A DNA stretch of 64,000 nt from Chryseobacterium sp. MEBOG06 (GCF_021869765.1 NZ_CP084580.1:372001-436000), one strand, 5' to 3'; positions 1 through 9,393 are shown, numbered from the stretch's first letter. Made by a program: numbers and translations. The notes: a model not told the origin generated them from the sequence alone.

Positions 1-300
1 TTAGCAAAAGCTGAAACAAAAAATATCCGCCAGAAAATTGCAGTCAAAAAAATAATACTTGGAAAGGCTGAACATTATTATTCAAAATCAAAAATTGCAC
101 AGTTTTTAATTGAAAATAATGAACTTTCAATAGGTGATAAAGTATTAATTTCAGGGCCTACAACCGGAGAACAGGAGGTTACAATTACTCAGATTTATGC
201 AAATGGAGGTCCTTGTGAAACAGCTAAAGAAGGAGATCAAATTACTTTTGAACTTCCGTTCAGAGTTCGTTTGTCTGACAAATTGTATAAAATTGTGTAA
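1..300 (+). CDS. Peptidase U32 family protein, C-terminal 99 residues (5' truncated by window)
   Basis: The frame is open from base 1 to a TAA at 298-300. The visible part reads as a small beta-rich domain (IGDKVLISGPTTGEQE, then ITFELPFRVRLSDKLYKIV) that resembles the C-terminal domain of U32 'collagenase-like' peptidases such as TrhP/YegQ, which act in tRNA or rRNA hydroxylation in other bacteria. The catalytic part lies outside the window, so the family call rests on this tail alone. It precedes the cyclo-ligase gene by 72 bp on the same strand. Confidence 0.55.
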   Translation, partial: LAKAETKNIRQKIAVKKIILGKAEHYYSKSKIAQFLIENNELSIGDKVLISGPTTGEQEVTITQIYANGGPCETAKEGDQITFELPFRVRLSDKLYKIV

Positions 301-372
301 GCCTAAAAGCAAAAATAAAGCAGTGAAAGCTTATCCGGTTAAAATTATTTCAGTGAAGAAAACTTAATAATT

Positions 373-948
373 ATGCTAAAAGCTGAGCTTAGAAAAAAAT
401 ATATGCAAAAAAGAAAAGCCTTGTCTACTGATGAGGCTTTCTTGTTATCAAAAAGAATATTGAATCAGTTCCTTGCTTATTTTAAACCTGAAGAAGGCCA
501 GAAAGTCCATCTTTTTGTACCTATTGAGAAGTTTAGGGAAATTGACACCCAAATCTTCATCAATTATTTTCTAGCACATAATCTACGCGTTTATGTGCCT
601 AAAATTGCCGATGATCAGCTTGTCAGTATTGAAATTTTTGAAAATACTGTGTTTGAAACAAATAACTGGGGGATTTCGGAACCTGTTTCAAGCCAGGATT
701 CCGGAGAAAATAATTTCCATTATGTAATTACCCCTTTGGTGTATTGTGATGCAAAAGGAAACAGGGTAGGATATGGAAAAGGTTTTTATGACAGACTTTT
801 CCAAAATGTATCATTAGAAACAAAAAAAATCGGAGTCAATTATTTTGACCCCGAAGAATATATCGATGATGTCTGGGAAAATGATATTCCTCTGGACTAT
901 TTGGTAACGCCTACAGAAGTGCTGTCTTTTTTAAGTGGTTTGGTATAA
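373..948 (+). CDS. 5-formyltetrahydrofolate cyclo-ligase
   Basis: A 191-residue protein of typical family length. It should convert 5-formyl-THF to 5,10-methenyl-THF with ATP in the cytoplasm, returning a storage folate to the one-carbon pool. The signature GYGKGFYDR is at residues 133-141. The N-terminal basic stretch (LRKKYMQKRKALS) and the ITPLVYCDAKGNRVGYG strand are also family-typical. Its last 52 bp overlap the convergent lipoprotein gene on the minus strand, a tight tail-to-tail arrangement with no terminator between. Confidence 0.92.
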   Translation: MLKAELRKKYMQKRKALSTDEAFLLSKRILNQFLAYFKPEEGQKVHLFVPIEKFREIDTQIFINYFLAHNLRVYVPKIADDQLVSIEIFENTVFETNNWGISEPVSSQDSGENNFHYVITPLVYCDAKGNRVGYGKGFYDRLFQNVSLETKKIGVNYFDPEEYIDDVWENDIPLDYLVTPTEVLSFLSGLV

Positions 949-1478
949 AAATCCAGAAAATAGAACTTAAACTCCTTCTTAAGTTTTGATGTTGACAATA
1001 AAATGTACTGTGCATTTTTTTCAAAGCTTCCTAAAGACCTGTTTTTATCGTCAAAATATTCTACATTGAATTTTGCATAATCTAAGGTGTCTTTTTTATA
1101 AAATTCTTTATAGACATTCAGGTTATTTACTTTTACAGTCTTTACTTTCATGCTGTCCAGTTCTTTCATTAGCCTTTTAAAGGTTAATGAATCGGGTTTG
1201 TGAAAGTAGCTTTCCATTTGTGAGTAGATTACCGTGTCTATCTCCGTGTTTCTCTTTCCTGATAAATATAGGGTAGACAGATCAAGAAGTTCCTGAACCT
1301 TTTGCTTGGTGATTGAATTAATGGCTTGCATACTGTCCATTTGTACAGCAGGATAACTTTTGGTATTGTTACTGTTTCGCAGTTTATCGAGATCGCTTAC
1401 TTCTGTACTTTTTTTACTACAGGCAAAAAATAAAGCCAGAAGAGCCGTGAAGATTAAAAAATTATTGATTCTTTTCAT
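897..1478 (-). CDS. Putative lipoprotein
   Basis: Starting at the second Met (MKRINNFLIF, 1478) gives a 193-residue protein with a lipoprotein signal: basic n-region, hydrophobic ALLALFFA and lipobox Cys followed by SKKS. The earlier Met at 1490 would prefix MPLQ and is less likely. The mature part is charged, probably helical, and not recognised. The start lies inside the 3' end of the upstream frameshifted membrane protein (17 bp overlap), so the two are probably translationally coupled. The 3' end overlaps the cyclo-ligase gene by 52 bp. Confidence 0.7.
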   Translation of the reverse strand: MKRINNFLIFTALLALFFACSKKSTEVSDLDKLRNSNNTKSYPAVQMDSMQAINSITKQKVQELLDLSTLYLSGKRNTEIDTVIYSQMESYFHKPDSLTFKRLMKELDSMKVKTVKVNNLNVYKEFYKKDTLDYAKFNVEYFDDKNRSLGSFEKNAQYILLSTSKLKKEFKFYFLDFYTKPLKKDSTSVGVTK

Positions 1479-2642
1479 CTGTAGTGGCAATTTTAAATTT
1501 GATGGAGATGATTTTACCTTTGGTATCTTTTTTCATTTCTATTACGTTCAGATTCTTTAATGACGTAGTAGGAGTTGTTACAAGGGTGATATACTTTTGC
1601 TTATCAAGCCTTTCTATACCATAGGTATTGTTGTCATAGACCTGATATATGATGGCATTGTTACTGATCAGATTTTCCAGCTGATTCCTCTTCTGTTTGA
1701 TGAGAGCCACCTGTTCTTCATTATTTCCGCCTTTAATATCTTTAATAGAGAAATAGTAGGCTGCCATCTTATAATCATCCGGTTTCAGTTCTATTTTTTC
1801 TTCTTCAGGAGCATTTTCAAGGTTTCTGTTCACTTCCAGTGGTTCATAGAAAGGGGCACTAATTCGCATTTTCAGATTTTTATCCTTTGTAGAATAATAA
1901 AAGCACTCTCCGGGTTTTATTTTGTACATCAATGGCGATTCATTTTCCTTCACCACCATTATTTCTAAGGTATTGATTACAGAAACTCCTCTGTCCTTAT
2001 CTATAAAACAATATTTATAAGTTTTGGAAAAAAGAACATCCTTGAATCCTAATAAACCGGTTATGGTGATTAAAACAGAGGTAATAAACGCCCATGCATT
2101 CTTTTTGAAGAAATTTTTCTTAGGCGGAGCTGCTGAAATTTCAACCTCGGTGATAGAATTTTTATTTACTTTAACTTCTTGATTTTCAGTATTTTTTTTT
2201 GTAAATCAGTATTTTCGGAGGGCTTATTTTCAACTTTTTGAGGCTGAATGTCAGTTTTTGGAAGTTCAGGAGCTGAAGAAACAGTTTTTTCCAATTCGTT
2301 GATTGTTTCTTCATCCAGATTTTCATTTTCATACAGCAATTCTCCAGCGAAAAGGTGTTGTTTCTTGAACTCGTACCATGAGTCGTATCCCGCATAAATA
2401 CTCAATAAATTAAGCATATCTATTCTGGGCAGTTTGGTGACCGGTGAATTTTTGAAATAGGTGTAAAATGACTTTTCACTGATGTTGCCTTTCGCTTTTT
2501 TGCGGAGGTCTTCCTGGAAATATATGATGTCTATACCCTTCCACTTTGAGATATCATCATGCGAAGGGGTATATTCTTTTAAGTATTGACCCTGAACTTC
2601 CTTTTTTAGTTGCTCAAAGTGTAATAGATCTAAATCTGTCAA
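1462..2642 (-). pseudogene. Membrane protein with N-terminal helical domain, split by a frameshift at a 9-base homopolymer
   Basis: Two ORFs (2642-2166 and a second open frame ending at 1462) form one protein if the A9 tract (T9 at 2192-2200 on the plus strand) had ten bases. The joined product is about 393 residues. It has a soluble N-terminal domain (about 1-100, with LPRIDMLNLLSIYAGYDSW, a motif I associate with Bacteroidota regulatory or HTH-like proteins), a Glu/Pro-rich linker, one TM helix (AWAFITSVLITITGLLGF) and an extracytoplasmic C-terminal domain of about 200 residues. The frame is open through the TM segment upstream of the only ATG (1959), which supports a single gene. A sequencing error, slippage or true mutation are all possible. 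Confidence 0.65.
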
Positions 2643-2702
2643 TTTTTTAAAAAATAATTAAATTGTTGATTATCAGCTATGTTTTTTTGTAAAACTATTT
2701 TA

Positions 2703-2733
2703 CAAATGTATTACAATTATTTTTCATAGACAA
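2703..2733 (-). promoter_or_regulatory. Flavobacterial promoter for the membrane protein/lipoprotein operon
   Basis: On the minus strand TTG (plus 2731-2733) is followed after 20 bp by TACATTTG (plus 2703-2710), matching the Bacteroidota -33/-7 consensus TTG...TAnnTTTG. It lies about 60 bp upstream of the start at 2642. Confidence 0.5.
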
Positions 2734-2825
2734 ATTTTCTAACTGCTCTACCTTTGTCTTGTTCAAATAACAGAACAGAAGAAAATTTTATAAAACAATA
2801 TTAACAAAATTAAATTTAATTTATT

Positions 2826-3155
2826 ATGAAAAAGTCATTATTCGTAGCTGCTATCGCTGCAATCTCTTTAGTTGCTTGTAAAAAAACTGAAGCTACTTCT
2901 ACTGAAGGAACAACTGATTCTGCTGCTGCTAACGTTGCTGATTCTGCTGCTGTAGTTACTGATTCTGCTGCTAAAGTTGTTGACTCTGCTGCAACTGCTG
3001 CTGTAGGTGCTACTAAAGATGCTGCTGCTGCTACAACTGCTGCTGGTGCTGAAGTTGCTAAAGATGCTGCTAAAGGTGCTGCTGACGCTGCTAAAGGTGC
3101 TGCTGATGCTGCTAAAGGAGCTGCTGATGCTGCTAAAGATGCTGCTAAGAAATAA
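2826..3155 (+). CDS. Ala/Lys-rich repetitive lipoprotein
   Basis: A 109-residue protein with a lipoprotein signal (MKKSLFVAAIAAISLVAC, Cys 18). The rest is built almost only from Ala, Asp, Lys, Thr, Ser, Val and Gly, ending in repeats of the type KGAADAA / KDAA. The 11- and 7-residue periodicities suggest an amphipathic helix like LEA or apolipoprotein-type stress proteins, or a periplasmic spacer. This is inferred from composition only. It stands alone and ends at a strong terminator. A Leu-rich ORF in another frame (3007-3255) is a shadow of the GCT repeats. Confidence 0.75.
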   Translation: MKKSLFVAAIAAISLVACKKTEATSTEGTTDSAAANVADSAAVVTDSAAKVVDSAATAAVGATKDAAAATTAAGAEVAKDAAKGAADAAKGAADAAKGAADAAKDAAKK

Positions 3156-3181
3156 TTTTAGCTTACGCTTAAAAATAAAAG

Positions 3182-3212
3182 AACCGTTTCACCCAGTGAA
3201 ACGGTTTTTTTT
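3182..3212 (+). terminator. Rho-independent terminator
   Basis: A perfect 11-bp stem (AACCGTTTCAC / GTGAAACGGTT) with a 3-nt loop is followed by a T run. It lies 26 bp after the Ala-rich lipoprotein stop. Confidence 0.9.
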
Positions 3213-3297
3213 ATGCTTTATAATTAAACCTTTCTATTGTCTACAAACAAAATGAATGACTGGAAAAAGATTTCTCCAATCTTCATTTTATTTCCGG

Positions 3298-4065
3298 TTA
3301 TCCTTTTTTCTGCTTCAAAGATTCATAGCAGGTAATCGCTACTGCATTACTCAGATTAAGAGAATCTATACTTCCGGCCATTGGAATCAGCGTATTTTTT
3401 CCTTTCCCAATCCAGAAATTACTTAACCCGGAATGTTCGGTACCGAATAATACAGCAGAACGCTGTGTGAAATCTTTTTTATAGATATCTTCAGCACTGT
3501 CGTCCATCAGAGTGGTGTAAATATTGAATTTATTTTTCTGAAGGAAGTCCAGGGCCTCCTCATTTTCTGCCTGATAGACTTCCATTCCAAAAAGACAGCC
3601 TACACTTGATCTGATTACATTTGGATTATAAAAATCCGTTTTTCCATCTGCTACAATAAGAGCATCTATTCCGAATGCTTCGCAACTTCTTAAAATAGCA
3701 CCGAGATTTCCAGGTTTTTCAACTCCTTCAACAATAATTACGGTAGCGTTCTCTTTAGGAATATATGATGAAAGACTATTTTCTTTAGCTTCGTATATCC
3801 CAATAATACCTTCTGAACTTCCTCTGTAAGCTATTTTCTCATATACTTTTTCACTTACTTGATGGATTTTCCCATCAGGAAGAGCCCCTTTGAATATATT
3901 CTCGCAGATAAAGAACTCAACCGGCACAAAATTATATTGTATTGCTCTTTCATTTTCCTGTTGCCCTTCTACTACGAAAACTTTTGATTTTTTACGGAAT
4001 CTATTGTCAGTAAGAAGCTTAGTGACCTTTTTTATCTTATCGTTTTGAAAACTTTCTATCAACAT
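3298..4065 (-). CDS. TrmH (SpoU) family RNA 2'-O-methyltransferase
   Basis: A 255-residue SPOUT methyltransferase expected to methylate a ribose 2'-OH in rRNA or tRNA using S-adenosylmethionine. It has an N-terminal substrate-binding domain (residues about 1-90) and a knotted catalytic domain. Motif 1 is EKPGNLGAILRSCEAFG (Asn120, Arg126), motif 2 is LFGTEHSGL (about 206-214) and motif 3 is IPMAGSIDSLNLSNAVAI (about 227-244). The exact target (RlmB-like or tRNA) cannot be told from sequence. Transcribed alone, convergent with the Ala-rich lipoprotein. Confidence 0.88.
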   Translation of the reverse strand: MLIESFQNDKIKKVTKLLTDNRFRKKSKVFVVEGQQENERAIQYNFVPVEFFICENIFKGALPDGKIHQVSEKVYEKIAYRGSSEGIIGIYEAKENSLSSYIPKENATVIIVEGVEKPGNLGAILRSCEAFGIDALIVADGKTDFYNPNVIRSSVGCLFGMEVYQAENEEALDFLQKNKFNIYTTLMDDSAEDIYKKDFTQRSAVLFGTEHSGLSNFWIGKGKNTLIPMAGSIDSLNLSNAVAITCYESLKQKKG

Positions 4066-4213
4066 TCCGCAAAATTATGCAAAATTTATCATTAGACTTC
4101 TCTGTACTTTATAAAAAGATTTTCTGACAAAGTTAAAATGCGAAATCAACTCACATTAGTAAGGAAAAAGAAAACTTTGTAGTAATGGAAATTACTTGTT
4201 GATGGAATTGAAT

Positions 4214-4240
4214 AAGGCTGTTTCATATTGAGACAGCCTT
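4214..4240 (-). terminator. Probable terminator after rmuC
   Basis: An inverted repeat (AAGGCTGT / ACAGCCTT) starts about 20 bp past the rmuC stop. The T-rich tail on the minus strand is short, so termination may be inefficient. Confidence 0.5.
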
Positions 4241-4259
4241 GTTATTATGTTTTCCGATC

Positions 4260-5768
4260 TTACTCGTTGAAAAAGTCCAGCGTATTCTGTGAATTATCAA
4301 CCAGGCTTTGTGGAAGATCTTTTTTGTTTTTAATGCCTAGTGATTTCAGTTTCTGTGTCTGAATCACAAGATTGTCATTTCCTGTGTAGAGCTGTTTGTA
4401 AGCATCATTATAAACATTTTTAGCCTGATCCAGATTTCGCCCTACTTTCTCCAGATTTTCTACAAAACCTACAAATTTATCATACAATTTGGCACCACGT
4501 TCAGCAATTTCCATGGAGTTTCTGTTCTGATACTCTCTTTTCCACAAGTCGGCAATCAGTTTCAGAGAAGTGATAAGATTGCTAGGATTCAATAATAAAA
4601 TTCTTCTTTCATAGGCGTAGTTCCACAAATTCTGATCGGCCTGCATAGCGGCAATATAAGCGGGTTCACTAGGGATAAACATCATTACGAAATCCAATGA
4701 CTTTCCATAGTCATCATAGGCTTTTTGACTCAGCTGTGTAATGTGATTTTTAATAGATCCGAGATGCTGGCTTAGTTTTAGGGCATATACATCAGGATCA
4801 GTTTCATCTACCAGATCAGTGAAAGCAGTCAAAGATACCTTGGAATCTATGATGACATTTCTTTCATCCGGGTATTTTATAACAGCATCAGGTCGCATTT
4901 TTTTACCGGAAAATTCTGAAAATAGAGCGTTATTGTCTTCATCACGCAATTCGTGCTCCAGGAAATATTCCCTTCCTTTTACCAGACCGGATTTTTCAAG
5001 GATACTTTCAAGGATCATTTCGCCCCAGTTTCCTTGTGTTTTGCTTTCTCCTTTTAATGCACGTGTAAGTTTTTTAGCATCATCGGAAATCTGCTGGTTC
5101 AGTTCTGCGAGCTCTTTTACCTTTTCGGCAAGGGAAAAACGTTCTTTATTTTCTTTTTCATAGGCCTCGTTGACCTTATTTTTCAGGTCGGCAATTTTCT
5201 CCTGAAAAGGATCCAGAATGTTTTTTAAGTTATTCTGATTTAAGGTAGTGAACTTTTCTGTTTTCTCCTCAAGGATTTTATTTGCCAGATTTTCAAACTG
5301 AAGTTTTGATTCCTCCTGGATCTTTATAATTTCCTCTTTTTGGGTATCTAAAGATTTCTGAAGACCTTCATTCCTGGCGGAAAATTCAGAGTTTTTAGCG
5401 AAAAGAAGCTGTTTCTCAATGATGTGAGTGTCTATTTGAGAGGTCAGTTTTAGATTGATCTGCTTTAATTCCTGAAATTGAACAGTCAGGGAAGAATGTT
5501 CAGCAGATATTCTCGAAAATTCATTCTTCAGATCATCCAGCAGATCCTGCTGCTGAATATTTGATTCTTTCTCTTTGCTGATATTTTGAGTCAGCTCCAG
5601 TATTTTTAAATTTGAATTTTCCTGGTCAGATTTATTTTTGATAAATAAAGAATTCAGTTCATCATAAGAATTTCTTGAAACCATTGTTGACTTCAGTGCA
5701 AAATATAAAATGACCGCTCCCAGTATTCCACCGGCAATAAAACCAATTAATAAATATATCATCTCCAT
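4260..5768 (-). CDS. rmuC: DNA recombination protein RmuC
   Basis: A 502-residue protein with an N-terminal membrane anchor (LLIGFIAGGILGAVILYFAL), a long coiled coil (about 30-210) and the conserved RmuC domain (about 230-430), including GNWGEMILESILEKSGL, RPDAVIKYPDERNVIIDSKV and the SEPAYIAAM region. RmuC family proteins limit DNA inversions between short repeats and carry a restriction-endonuclease-like fold. The DSKVSL motif is consistent with that fold. Length and domain order are normal. Monocistronic. Confidence 0.93.
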   Translation of the reverse strand: MEMIYLLIGFIAGGILGAVILYFALKSTMVSRNSYDELNSLFIKNKSDQENSNLKILELTQNISKEKESNIQQQDLLDDLKNEFSRISAEHSSLTVQFQELKQINLKLTSQIDTHIIEKQLLFAKNSEFSARNEGLQKSLDTQKEEIIKIQEESKLQFENLANKILEEKTEKFTTLNQNNLKNILDPFQEKIADLKNKVNEAYEKENKERFSLAEKVKELAELNQQISDDAKKLTRALKGESKTQGNWGEMILESILEKSGLVKGREYFLEHELRDEDNNALFSEFSGKKMRPDAVIKYPDERNVIIDSKVSLTAFTDLVDETDPDVYALKLSQHLGSIKNHITQLSQKAYDDYGKSLDFVMMFIPSEPAYIAAMQADQNLWNYAYERRILLLNPSNLITSLKLIADLWKREYQNRNSMEIAERGAKLYDKFVGFVENLEKVGRNLDQAKNVYNDAYKQLYTGNDNLVIQTQKLKSLGIKNKKDLPQSLVDNSQNTLDFFNE

Positions 5769-5917
5769 CTTCCAAAATTATGAAAAAAGCAGGGAAGTTA
5801 AGCCTGCGAGAATATATTTGGAGCATTTGTTTTCGAAACCTTCCGGAATATTGAGCCATCTGCATCTGGTTTCCTTTACTAAAGATTACCTATATTTATG
5901 CGAAATTTCAGAAGAAT

Positions 5918-6592
5918 ATGAATGTTTTACTGGTAGAGGATGATCAAAGAATCAGTAATTTCCTGATAAAAGGGCTTTCCGAGGCCGGTTATGATATGAC
6001 CCTTGCCGATTCGGGTGAAAAGGCACGTGAACTTCTTCATACTTATGATTTTGATATTATTTTGATGGATATTATGCTTCCCGGATTGGATGGGATGCAG
6101 CTTACTCAGATTATAAGATTCAAAGGGAATTATACCCCGATTTTAGTTTTGAGTGCACTGAACAGTCCTGATGATAAAATCAAAATGCTGGATCTTGGAG
6201 CAGATGATTATTTATCAAAGCCTTTTCATTTTGAAGAACTGATCTCAAGGATTAAAGCGTTAACAAGGCGTAATAAACTAAGCTATCAAAAAGAAGATCA
6301 ATATTTATCCTGTGCTGATATTACAATCGATACAGATCTTCATAAAGTAACACAAAACGGTAAGGAGATTGAATTTTCTCCTACAGAATATAAGCTTTTT
6401 ACTTTCCTGATGGAAAATAAAAATAAAGTGCTGAGCAGGACTCATATTTTACATAAAGTTTGGGGAATTGACTTCGATAATTCCACGAATGTGGTGGATG
6501 TGTACATTTCCTATGTTCGAAATAAGATTGATGAAACCGAACATAAGTTTATCCATACGGTAAAAGGAACCGGGTATTTAATTAAAGACTGA
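5918..6592 (+). CDS. OmpR/PhoB-family response regulator
   Basis: A 224-residue regulator with an N-terminal receiver domain (acidic pocket ED at 7-8, phosphoacceptor Asp51 in LMDIMLPG, Lys101 in LSKPF) and a C-terminal winged helix (STNVVDVYISYVRNKID, then HTVKGTGYLIKD). It is followed 2 bp later by its cognate histidine kinase, and the metal-efflux operon starts about 160 bp after the kinase. By analogy with CusRS/CzcRS it probably activates that operon. Confidence 0.93.
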   Translation: MNVLLVEDDQRISNFLIKGLSEAGYDMTLADSGEKARELLHTYDFDIILMDIMLPGLDGMQLTQIIRFKGNYTPILVLSALNSPDDKIKMLDLGADDYLSKPFHFEELISRIKALTRRNKLSYQKEDQYLSCADITIDTDLHKVTQNGKEIEFSPTEYKLFTFLMENKNKVLSRTHILHKVWGIDFDNSTNVVDVYISYVRNKIDETEHKFIHTVKGTGYLIKD

Positions 6593-6594
6593 TA

Positions 6595-7956
6595 ATGACG
6601 CTCAGAAACAGGTTTACCCTTATCTCAAGCCTTTCATTTGGTATTGTTTCTATCATCACATCTGCGGTGATATTCTTTGCCTATTATGACAGTACGAAAA
6701 TTTTTTACTTTGAAAAGCTTAGAAATACGGCTCTTATTTCTGCTATTTATTACCTTGAGAAAGATGAACTTCCAAAAGACAGACATGCTCAGATTAAAAA
6801 AGAGTATAACCATCTTATACAGAATAACAGGGTAGCGGTTTATAATCAGAATAACGAGGTTACATTCGGGCAGAATCTTCATGATAAAAATATAAAACCT
6901 TTTCATTTACAAACGGTCAGAACCAATAAAGGAGTGGAGTTTATGTCGGATAATCAATTCTATTACGGTATTTTTTATCCGGATAACCAGGGAGATTTTG
7001 TTGTTTTTGTAAAGTCCCCTAATGATTCTTTTCAGTCGCAGATTTTAAGGCTTTCAATTATTATGCTTTCTGTTTTGATCATTGGTTTGCTGGCGATTTA
7101 TTTTCTGAGCAGATATCTTTCAAAAGTAGTCTATAAACCTATTTCCAATGTTGTAGAACGGATCAATAAAGTGGATTATAATAACATTTCTACTGCGATT
7201 ACTTCCACCAATACGAATGACGAAATTGAAGACCTGATAAGATCCTACAATAAACTGTTGAGTAGAATTTCTGAAAATGTTTTGTTACAGCAGAATTTTA
7301 TCAATTATGTTTCGCATGAATTTAAAACTCCTCTTGCTGCAATCTCCGGAAATCTCGAGGTATTTGCCCAGAAAGACAGAACTCCTGAAGAGTACAGGGA
7401 AGTTGCAAAAGAATCCCTGGAGAATGTCTACGAGATTGAAAAGATTCTCAATAATCTTCTTTTAATGTCAGGAATGACTAAACTTGAATCTTCTCATAAA
7501 CCAATGAGGGTAGATGAACTGATCTGGAAAATTTTTGAAAAACTGGAAGCTACAGCAAAGGAAAAGCATTCAACCCTGATCATACATTTACAGGTTACCC
7601 AGCCTTCGCTGCTGGAATTTCCAGGAAATGAGACCCTGTTATATCTGGCGTTATATAATATCGTGGAAAATGCAGTTAAATATTCTTACAATAAACCTGT
7701 AGTTATTACGCTATCAGAAAATAATAACCAACTGTATATTGAAGTAAAAGACGAAGGACGAGGTATTCCTTCGGATGATCTTGCAAAGATTTATGAAACA
7801 TTTTACAGAGGGAAGAATGTGGATGCTATCAGAGGAAGCGGGATAGGCCTTTCTTTGTCTAAAAGTATTTTTGATCATCATCATGTTGTGATGAAAATTG
7901 ATTCCTCAGTGAATGTCGGAACGCGCGTCCTTCTTGAGTTTCCACCCCATTCTTGA
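6595..7956 (+). CDS. Sensor histidine kinase (heavy-metal type, CusS/CzcS-like)
   Basis: A 453-residue inner-membrane kinase. TM1 is at about 10-31, a periplasmic sensor at about 32-150, TM2 at about 152-172 and a HAMP region follows. The HisKA domain has phospho-His241 in YVSHEFKTPL. The HATPase_c domain has N box NIVENAVKYS, G1 DEGRGIP and G2 GSGIGLSLS. No His- or Met-rich metal-binding string is evident in the sensor, so the ligand is inferred only from the adjacent RND genes. Cotranscribed with the response regulator. Confidence 0.92.
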   Translation: MTLRNRFTLISSLSFGIVSIITSAVIFFAYYDSTKIFYFEKLRNTALISAIYYLEKDELPKDRHAQIKKEYNHLIQNNRVAVYNQNNEVTFGQNLHDKNIKPFHLQTVRTNKGVEFMSDNQFYYGIFYPDNQGDFVVFVKSPNDSFQSQILRLSIIMLSVLIIGLLAIYFLSRYLSKVVYKPISNVVERINKVDYNNISTAITSTNTNDEIEDLIRSYNKLLSRISENVLLQQNFINYVSHEFKTPLAAISGNLEVFAQKDRTPEEYREVAKESLENVYEIEKILNNLLLMSGMTKLESSHKPMRVDELIWKIFEKLEATAKEKHSTLIIHLQVTQPSLLEFPGNETLLYLALYNIVENAVKYSYNKPVVITLSENNNQLYIEVKDEGRGIPSDDLAKIYETFYRGKNVDAIRGSGIGLSLSKSIFDHHHVVMKIDSSVNVGTRVLLEFPPHS

Positions 7957-8066
7957 TTTTTTCTACAAATATTTCTGAATTCAATTTATTCTTGAAATAA
8001 AAATAATATCTGTCATTCTAATCAAACTCTAATGTTGGACTAATCGAATTTTAATTTCATTCGAAA

Positions 8067-8095
8067 TTGGCTCTAATATTAGAAAAATAGCTTTG
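8067..8095 (+). promoter_or_regulatory. Promoter of the RND metal-efflux operon, with adjacent inverted repeat
   Basis: TTG (8067-8069), an 18-bp spacer and TAGCTTTG (8088-8095) match the flavobacterial consensus. Just upstream, CGAAT (8045-8049) and ATTCG (8059-8063) form an inverted repeat placed where an OmpR-type activator could bind. The binding role is inferred. Confidence 0.6.
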
Positions 8096-8115
8096 TGGTC
8101 TTAAAATAGTAGACC

Positions 8116-9390
8116 TTGAAGAAGATTTTTTTTACCCTTTTTTATATTCATTGCTTTAGCCTCTTTTCTGCACAGATTTCCGATACACTGAAAATCAGCA
8201 GACATGAGGCTGAAGCAGTTTTTCTTGCTAAAAACCTGGATATTATTGCTCAGAAGCTGGAAATTTCTCAGGCGGAAGCCCGGGCTGTTCAGGCAAAATT
8301 CTGGCCTAATCCTAAATTAAGTATCAGTGAAGTCAATCTTTGGAGGACTTATGATATTGAAGAACAGCCTGCACTCATCGGAAATTGGGGAAAAAACACC
8401 CAGATTTCAGCTGAAATAGAGCAGGTGATCCAAACTGCAGGAAAGAGAAGGAAAAATATTGAACTGCAGAAGATAGAAGTAGAAGGAGAAAAGTATGAGT
8501 TGCAGGAAGTGCTGCGTGAGCTTAAAAAGTCTTTAAGAAATACGATCACAGAAATTCTGTATAATCAGGAGCAGCAAAAGATCTATCAGGGCCAGATTGC
8601 ATCTATTGAGAAATTAACAAAATCTTATCAGAACCAATTAAACCTTGGGAATATCAGTAAATCTGAGTATGTCCGGCTAAAAGCACAGGAGATTGAATTC
8701 AAGAAAAAACTGGTTTCGCTGAAACAGGAAATTGAGGATCAGCAGGTAGAGCTGAAAGCTTTACTAATGCTTCCCCCGAGCTCTTATCTAATCATTTCAG
8801 ACTCATTTGTCATGCCGGAAAAGCAGCTTTCTGAAGTAGAGCTCACTCAGTGGCTGGAAAAGGCCAAGGAAAATCGTCCGGATATTCTTATTTCAAAAAA
8901 TAAAGAGAAACACGCTTCTAAAAATCTTGAAATTCAGAATGCCATGAAGACTCCAGACGTTGCTCTTTCTATAGGATATGACCGCGGCGGGAATATTATG
9001 AAAGATTTCGTTGGGCTTGGATTGTCGCTGGATCTTCCAATCTTCGACCGCAATAAAGGAAATATTCAGGAAGCAAAACTTGAAATTGAGAAAAGCAAAA
9101 ACGAAACCCGTAAAAATATGCTGAGATCTGAAAATGAAATTGTCTCTGTTTTTAGAAACTACATCCGGACACAGGAAGTTTCTGCAGAAATAGATGAAAG
9201 CTATGAGTCTACACTGGATGGACTGCTGGTAAGCCACGAGAAAAACTTCAGGCTGAGAAACATAAGTATGCTGGAATATATGGATTTTCTTGATGCCTAC
9301 ATCGGTAATAAAATGATCATACTCGATACCAAAAAAGAACTTAACCAATACTACGAAAACCTGCAGTATGTTGTGGGACAAGATTTATAA
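8116..9390 (+). CDS. TolC-family outer membrane efflux protein (CusC/CzcC-like)
   Basis: A 424-residue outer-membrane channel component. It has a signal peptide (MKKIFFTLFYIHCFSLFSAQ) followed by the two long coiled-coil repeats typical of OEP proteins; Ala/Gln/Glu-rich helices run from about 30-215 and 240-420. The start is TTG (8116), supported by the correctly placed signal peptide and by the short distance to the promoter. It is the first gene of a three-gene operon with the adaptor (3 bp gap) and the pump. Confidence 0.88.
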   Translation: MKKIFFTLFYIHCFSLFSAQISDTLKISRHEAEAVFLAKNLDIIAQKLEISQAEARAVQAKFWPNPKLSISEVNLWRTYDIEEQPALIGNWGKNTQISAEIEQVIQTAGKRRKNIELQKIEVEGEKYELQEVLRELKKSLRNTITEILYNQEQQKIYQGQIASIEKLTKSYQNQLNLGNISKSEYVRLKAQEIEFKKKLVSLKQEIEDQQVELKALLMLPPSSYLIISDSFVMPEKQLSEVELTQWLEKAKENRPDILISKNKEKHASKNLEIQNAMKTPDVALSIGYDRGGNIMKDFVGLGLSLDLPIFDRNKGNIQEAKLEIEKSKNETRKNMLRSENEIVSVFRNYIRTQEVSAEIDESYESTLDGLLVSHEKNFRLRNISMLEYMDFLDAYIGNKMIILDTKKELNQYYENLQYVVGQDL

Positions 9391-9393
9391 GAT

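Noticed and set aside
301..366. An open stretch in another frame right after the U32 stop (reading KPKSKNKAVKAYPVKI), possibly a C-terminal extension joined by a one-base change
   Set aside because: Only 22 codons long and needs an indel in a short A run; the protein already ends at a family-plausible position.
3007..3255. Leu-rich ORF of 82 codons
   Set aside because: It is the +1 frame shadow of the GCT/AAA repeats of the Ala-rich lipoprotein.
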